DNA of 64,000 bases from positions 32,028 through 96,027 of the forward strand of contig CAJXJN010000002.1 in assembly GCA_913055205.1 (NCBI GenBank), read 5' to 3'. Below the pieces are notes generated by a model. The model saw nothing but the letters and a program-made list of their open reading frames with translations. It did not search any database and had not been told where the DNA came from. Each line of letters opens with the position of its first letter. The first letter of the stretch is position 1. Positions 60,115 through 64,000 of this stretch are shown here, piece after piece. Both the position numbers and the translations under genes were made by a program. The stretch comes from an uncultured Sulfurovum sp. (GTDB lineage Bacteria > Campylobacterota > Campylobacteria > Campylobacterales > Sulfurovaceae).

Positions 60115-61467
60115 CTACAATCTCCACGTAGGAGACTCAACGATCCCTTTAATATCTATGAGTACCGGCTCACCTGTACTGATACCTTCATATGCACTGC
60201 GTTCCAACGCTTTAAACTCCTTATGCCCTACAGCGACAATGACTGCATCGTACTTTTTATCTGCTTTAAAAGGATCCGTTATGAACGTGAAGTTCTTCTG
60301 ATCTACATCTTTCTCATCAATCCATGGTTCATAAGCATCAACGTTACAACCATAGTCAGCCAGTTCATCGATGATGTCGAACACTTTGGAGTTACGAATG
60401 TCCGGACAGTCCTCTTTGAACGTCAAACCCATCACAAGTACATTAGAATCTTTGATCTTCTTGTCATGTGAGATCATCTCTTTGATAGCACGTTCGGCTA
60501 TGTACTTACTCATACCATTGTTGATCTGACGAGCACCTAAAATAAGGTTTGGTTTGTAGCCAAGCTCCTGTGCTTTGTGTGTAAGATAGTAAGGGTCCAC
60601 GCCTATGCAGTGGCCGCCTACCAGGCCGGGAGTCAGCTTGATGAAGTTCCATTTTGTTGCGGCAGCATCTATGACCTCCGTAGTATCTATGCCCATCGTG
60701 TCAAAAATAAGAGCAAGTTCATTGATGAGTGCGATGTTAACGTCACGTTGAGTATTTTCAATAACCTTGGAAGCCTCTGCTACTTTGATAGAAGAAGCCA
60801 GATGCGTACCGGCAGTGATGATACTCGCATAAAGATCATCCACTATAGTAGCAATTTCGGGAGTTGAACCGGCCGTAACTTTTAAGATCTTAGTTACTGT
60901 ATGCTCTTTGTCACCCGGGTTGATACGCTCAGGAGAATATCCGCAGAAGAAACCTTTGGTTTCTTCCCGTGTTGAGTGTTGAGTGTTGAGTGTTGAATTA
61001 TTGTCTGAAGAGATATATTTGAGGCCGGAGACTTTTTCAAGGACAGGAACACAGACCTCTTCAGTCACACCAGGATAGACCGTAGATTCGTAGATGACAA
61101 TGTCACCCTCTTTCAGCACTTTTCCCACCGACTCAGAAGATTTAATAAGCGGAGTAAGGTCAGGACGGTTGGAACTGTCTATAGGTGTTGGAACCGTAAC
61201 AATGTAGATATTGCAATCGGCGATATCTTCTAAGTTGCAAGAGAACTTCATGCCGTTATCGATAGCCTCTTTCATCTGAGCTTCGTCCAGTTCAAGAGTA
61301 CGATCATAAGCATTATTCAGTTCATCTATACGCCACTGCGCAATGTCAAAACCTACCACCTCATACTTCTCACTGAAAGCATGCGCCAGAGGCAGACCTA
61401 CGTAACCGAGTCCGATGATCGCTAATTTTGGATTTTGAATTTTGAATTTTGAATTAGTTTTACTCAT
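60115..61467 (-). CDS. UDP-N-acetylhexosamine 6-dehydrogenase (TviB/WbpA type) with two repeat insertions
   Basis: A 450-residue nucleotide-sugar dehydrogenase oxidising UDP-GlcNAc or UDP-GalNAc to the uronate. GLGYVGLPLAHAFSEKYEVVG (split; about 19-39), TVYPGVTEEVCVPVLE, and GYSPERINPGDKEHT with the catalytic Cys in GLVGGHCIGVDPYYL (about 288-302). Residues about 4-14 (NSKFKIQNPKL) and about 155-166 (NNSTLNTQHSTR) are repeat-encoded. Otherwise the normal length would be about 425. Confidence 0.92.
   Translation of the reverse strand: MSKTNSKFKIQNPKLAIIGLGYVGLPLAHAFSEKYEVVGFDIAQWRIDELNNAYDRTLELDEAQMKEAIDNGMKFSCNLEDIADCNIYIVTVPTPIDSSNRPDLTPLIKSSESVGKVLKEGDIVIYESTVYPGVTEEVCVPVLEKVSGLKYISSDNNSTLNTQHSTREETKGFFCGYSPERINPGDKEHTVTKILKVTAGSTPEIATIVDDLYASIITAGTHLASSIKVAEASKVIENTQRDVNIALINELALIFDTMGIDTTEVIDAAATKWNFIKLTPGLVGGHCIGVDPYYLTHKAQELGYKPNLILGARQINNGMSKYIAERAIKEMISHDKKIKDSNVLVMGLTFKEDCPDIRNSKVFDIIDELADYGCNVDAYEPWIDEKDVDQKNFTFITDPFKADKKYDAVIVAVGHKEFKALERSAYEGISTGEPVLIDIKGIVESPTWRL
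60946..61003 (-). repeat. GTTGAGT array with 9-bp perfect fold-back in the dehydrogenase gene
   Basis: Arms GAAGAAACC (60946-60954) and GGTTTCTTC (60958-60966), loop TTT, then GTTGAGT units (60970-61003). Confidence 0.9.
61428..61457 (-). repeat. TTTTGAA heptamer array at the start of the dehydrogenase gene
   Basis: Four TTTTGGA/TTTTGAA units encoding the N-terminal NSKFKIQNPKL. Confidence 0.85.
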
Positions 61468-61470
61468 TTT

Positions 61471-61569
61471 TTATTTCTGTCCTGCGTTGTTTTCATGATA
61501 CTTAGATAAATTGACGATCCGAACAGCAAAATCAAATGATTTACCTACGGTATGATTTTCTGTTTTCAT
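61471..61569 (-). pseudogene. Truncated four-helix-bundle gene
   Basis: A 32-codon ORF (MKTENHTVGKSFDFAVRIVN then LSKYHENNAGQK) whose first 23 residues align with the four-helix-bundle protein at 55837-56196 (KSLEFAIRVVKLYKY). It diverges abruptly and stops. A G6 tract and TTTAAAA array (61579-61606) precede it, and the TTTTGAA array of the next gene follows. Confidence 0.75.
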
Positions 61570-61578
61570 CAATCCCCC

Positions 61579-61606
61579 CAATTTAAAATTTAAAATTAAT
61601 TTAATG
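61579..61606. repeat. TTTAAAA heptamer array upstream of the truncated four-helix-bundle gene
   Basis: AATTTAA, AATTTAA, AATTAAT, TTAATGA. It resembles the array in front of the intact copy at 56207-56236. Confidence 0.75.
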
Positions 61607-61704
61607 ATTATATCGAAAAGAGTTAAGAGCAGCTTTGCAACAATGCTATGTACTATGTGGGTAAACTTTGACATAGTCCTTTGGGACTTGTCAAGTCTCC
61701 TGTG

Positions 61705-62604
61705 TTAGTTTTGGCTCAATTCATAAAAGTGGTTGGTTGCTTTGACGAAGCCGTCTACTGAACCGCAGTCAAAACGTGTACCTTTAAATTTATAGGCAAT
61801 GACTCTGCCCTGTTTGGCTTGTTCGAGAAGGGCATCGGTGATCTGGATCTCTCCGCCTTTTCCCGGTTTGGTCTCTCTGAGGATATCGAAGATATCCGGT
61901 GTAAGGATGTAGCGTCCGATGATCGCCATGTTGGTAGGGGCATCTTTGGGATCCGGTTTTTCCACCATGTCGGTTACCCGATAGGTATCATCCGTGCCAT
62001 CTACCAGATTTCCTGCAATGATACCGTATTTGTCAGTCTGATCCATAGGGACCTCTTCGATGGCTACCACTGAACATTGGTACTTTTCATAGACTTCGAT
62101 CATTTGGGATAAGATACCTTTGGCATCCGTCATTGGTAATTGTCCCCGTTCCTGAGGGATTGTCGCTTTGCTTGGATGGTTATTGGTTATTGGTAGGTTG
62201 TTGGTGCAGAGGTCATCTGCCAATACAACCGCAAAAGGTTCATTTCCTATGAGTGTTTCACCGGTGAGGATAGCATGCCCCAATCCCTTCATCTCTATTT
62301 GTCTGGTGTAAGAGAAGGTACATTGGCTGATGAGAGAACGAATCTCATCAAGAAGAGACTCCTTGGAAGCTCCCTTGATCTGATGTTCAAGCTCATAGGA
62401 GATATCGAAATGATCTTCTATGGCACGTTTACCACGACCCGTAACGATCGCCATAGTGTGGATACCCGCCTCCAGAGCTTCCTCCACGCCATACTGAATA
62501 AGCGGTTTGGTCAAGATAGGCAGCATCTCTTTGGGCGTCGCTTTGGTTGCAGGAAGGAAACGTGTCCCGTAGCCGGCAGCGGGGAATAAACATTTGTTGA
62601 TCAT
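61705..62604 (-). CDS. galU: UTP-glucose-1-phosphate uridylyltransferase with a repeat insertion
   Basis: A 299-residue enzyme making UDP-glucose, the substrate of ugd and galE. FPAAGYGTRFLPATKATPKEMLPI (split; about 7-30), GLGHAILTGETLIGNEPFAV, DKYGIIAGN, and VEKPDPKDAPTNMAIIGRYIL are canonical. Residues about 134-155 (TNNLPITNNHPSKATIPQER, then GQ) are from a heptamer array and the dispersed element also found in manC. AAAGGA precedes the ATG. Confidence 0.94.
   Translation of the reverse strand: MINKCLFPAAGYGTRFLPATKATPKEMLPILTKPLIQYGVEEALEAGIHTMAIVTGRGKRAIEDHFDISYELEHQIKGASKESLLDEIRSLISQCTFSYTRQIEMKGLGHAILTGETLIGNEPFAVVLADDLCTNNLPITNNHPSKATIPQERGQLPMTDAKGILSQMIEVYEKYQCSVVAIEEVPMDQTDKYGIIAGNLVDGTDDTYRVTDMVEKPDPKDAPTNMAIIGRYILTPDIFDILRETKPGKGGEIQITDALLEQAKQGRVIAYKFKGTRFDCGSVDGFVKATNHFYELSQN
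62140..62218 (-). repeat. GGTTATT heptamer array plus dispersed element in galU
   Basis: The element 62140-62180 matches 59122-59162. The array 62178-62205 has GGTTATT, GGTTATT, GGTAGGT units. On its right is an imperfect fold-back TTGGTGCAGA / TCTGCCAA (62201-62210; 62215-62222) with one extra T. Confidence 0.75.
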
Positions 62605-62607
62605 ATA

Positions 62608-62712
62608 AAAATCCTTTGGATCCAGTGTTAAGTATATAGCGAGAAGTAGGTAGTTTTTTATCTCATTGCTTGCTAAGTATTGATGCGATTATAGCTGAAA
62701 ATCCTTTGGATC
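62608..62712. repeat. 15-base direct repeat upstream of galU
   Basis: AAAATCCTTTGGATC occurs at 62608-62622 (containing the galU ribosome site) and again at 62698-62712, where it is followed by GTGTTGAGTGTT heptamer-like sequence. Probably a local duplication of the galU leader. Confidence 0.6.
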
Positions 62713-62756
62713 TAAAAGTGTTGAGTGTTATTACGAAAGAGCTCAAGTGCGTATGA

Positions 62757-63782
62757 TCATTTTAACCTTTTTTCCCACGCTAAAGTGGTTTGACAGATCA
62801 CTTCCAGGTCATCATACTTTGGTTCCCAGTTCATAGCATTTTTGATCTTTGTATTGTCAGAAATGAGGATAGCCGGGTCACCTGCACGTCGTTCTTTTAT
62901 CTCGACAGTAAAATCAACACTGCTTACCTTTTTCATGGTATCGATCACCTCTTTGACAGAGAAACCCCGACTGTACCCTACGTTGAATACATCACTTTCA
63001 TGATCTTCAAGATAATCCAATGCTTCAATATGTGCCTGTGCCAGGTCTACCACATGGATATAATCACGAATACCTGTACCGTCCGGAGTAGGATAATCCT
63101 CTCCGAAGATATACATCTTCTCACGTTTCCCCGTCGCTGCTTCTGCCGCTACTTTAATAAGAAGTGTGGCATTTTCGGTAGACTGTCCGATACGACCATC
63201 CGGATCAGATCCTGCTACGTTAAAATAGCGTAATGCTGCATATTTGAATGCGGGGTATGCACATGCCGTATCTTGAAGGATACGCTCACTCATCAGTTTA
63301 CTCATACCGTAAGGGTTGATAGGCTCGGTCGGATCACTCTCTTTAAGCCCTGTTTCCAAGTTGACAAGAGCAGGGTCAGGTTCTCCATAGGTTGCAGCCG
63401 TAGAAGAGAAGATGAATTTTTTCACATCATTCTGCGTGGCACATTTTATGAGATTGGCTGTATTGGCTGTATTGTTAAGATAGTATTTGAGTGGATTTTC
63501 TACACTTTCCGGTACTACGAGAGAAGCAGCAAAATGGATAATGGCATCAAAATGATCTTCAGTCATGATCACTTCAATTTTATCGAAACAAGAAAGATCT
63601 TCCTCGATAAAATTCAGGGTTTTACTGTTTTCATTTGCAATGACGGTAAGTGCATCGATCGTTTCCTGAAATCCTGTTACAAGATTATCAAGAACAGTGA
63701 TCTCATGTTCACTGTTCTCAAGCAATAATTTTACCACATGGCTACCGATATATCCTGCTCCACCTGTTACTAATATCTTCAA
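62757..63782 (-). CDS. galE: UDP-glucose 4-epimerase
   Basis: A 341-residue SDR enzyme interconverting UDP-glucose and UDP-galactose. VTGGAGYIGSHVVKLLLEN (about 5-23), SSTAATYGEPDPA (about 126-138), the catalytic Tyr-x-x-x-Lys in NPYGMSKLMSERIL (about 157-170) and GDYPTPDGTGIRDYIHVVDLAQ-like GEDYPTPDGTGIRDYIHVVD (about 221-240) are all GalE. It has no repeat insertion, but its upstream region is filled by a long heptamer array. Confidence 0.96.
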   Translation of the reverse strand: MKILVTGGAGYIGSHVVKLLLENSEHEITVLDNLVTGFQETIDALTVIANENSKTLNFIEEDLSCFDKIEVIMTEDHFDAIIHFAASLVVPESVENPLKYYLNNTANTANLIKCATQNDVKKFIFSSTAATYGEPDPALVNLETGLKESDPTEPINPYGMSKLMSERILQDTACAYPAFKYAALRYFNVAGSDPDGRIGQSTENATLLIKVAAEAATGKREKMYIFGEDYPTPDGTGIRDYIHVVDLAQAHIEALDYLEDHESDVFNVGYSRGFSVKEVIDTMKKVSSVDFTVEIKERRAGDPAILISDNTKIKNAMNWEPKYDDLEVICQTTLAWEKRLK

Positions 63783-63843
63783 ATTTTTTCCTCTCTATAT
63801 ATATATTGATTGCATTATATCGAATAAGGAGTTAGAGTTCAGA

Positions 63844-64000
63844 GTTGCTTGGCAACAGTGTTGAGCGTTGAGCGTTGAGTGTTGAGCATTGAGTAATGTT
63901 GAATATTGAATATTGAATGTTAAATGTTAAATGTTAAATGTTATATGTTATATGTTATATGTTATATGTTATATGTTATATGTTATATGTTATATGTTAT
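63844..64000. repeat. Long heptamer array upstream of galE (runs off window)
   Basis: Begins with GTTGC-TTG-GCAAC (63844-63856), then GTTGAGC/GTTGAGT, ATTGAAT, GTTAAAT and finally about eleven GTTATAT units up to the window edge. The successive unit types show stepwise divergence along one array. Confidence 0.9.

Noticed and set aside
61570-61674. 67-residue ORF covering the truncated four-helix-bundle gene
   Set aside because: The first 35 residues run through a low-complexity array. Only the part from 61569 has homology to the family.
53589-64000. The arrays could be a CRISPR
   Set aside because: Units are 7 bases with no spacers, and no cas gene is present.
63857-64000. Telomere-like repeat marking a linear end
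   Set aside because: The array simply continues to the window edge, and similar short arrays lie inside genes. Nothing else suggests a chromosome end.

Overview
The window looks like a chromosome segment of a Campylobacterota (Epsilonproteobacteria) member, most likely a Sulfurovum- or Sulfurimonas-like marine chemolithotroph. The reasons are moderate AT-richness, very tight gene packing with ATGA-type overlaps, the long 397-residue DapD type, the gatB, atpB, lptB/tsaE and dapD housekeeping set, and a large surface-polysaccharide locus. The species assignment is inference. No rRNA, tRNA, CRISPR array, insertion sequence or prophage gene was seen.

Layout. (1) 1-12.5 kb, minus strand, housekeeping: an Omp85/TamA-like protein cut by the window edge, gpsA, an RCK protein and a K+ channel, gatB, atpB, a TIGR02757 protein, lptB, tsaE, trpD, an S4 protein and dapD. 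GC-rich palindromes of one family sit in the short gaps, and twice they supply a gene's stop codon. (2) 12.5-24 kb, plus strand: a corrinoid uptake and cobamide assembly operon (btuB-btuF-btuD-btuC, an APH-fold kinase, cobT, cobU, cobD, cobQ, cbiB, cobS, cobC). It has a structured palindromic leader and a terminator. The kinase may be the missing threonine kinase that feeds CobD. (3) 24-30.5 kb, minus strand: an L,D-transpeptidase, a WecA-type initiating transferase, Wza-like export lipoprotein, a CpsB-type phosphatase, a Wzc-like kinase with a (Gly-Tyr)n tail, and an outer-membrane beta-barrel protein. (4) 30.5-64 kb, almost all minus strand: the variable glycan locus. It holds glycosyltransferases, acetyl/acyltransferases, a CDP-6-deoxyhexose pathway, Wzx, Wzy, an ATP-grasp enzyme, an asparagine synthetase homologue, the ADP-heptose pathway (gmhA-hldE-hldD-gmhB), and nucleotide-sugar genes for UDP-GlcA/GalA, GDP-mannose, GDP-fucose, a UDP-HexNAcA, UDP-Glc and UDP-Gal. 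Together with region 3 this is a complete-looking Wzx/Wzy capsule or O-antigen system.

The most unusual feature is a family of degenerate heptanucleotide tandem arrays at 30.6-31.1 kb and 53.6-64 kb. Many lie in frame inside essential-looking enzyme genes, where they add low-complexity peptides with a seven-residue period (Asn-Ser-Lys-Leu-Asn-Ile-Lys type). At about ten arrays one edge is joined to a short inverted copy of the adjoining host sequence, forming a perfect or near-perfect hairpin of 6-13 bp. In nearly all of these the polarity is the same: C/A-rich array strand, inverted copy, short loop, original sequence. Two four-helix-bundle genes and one truncated relative are bracketed by the same arrays. 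This looks like an uncharacterised insertion process that uses fold-back synthesis.
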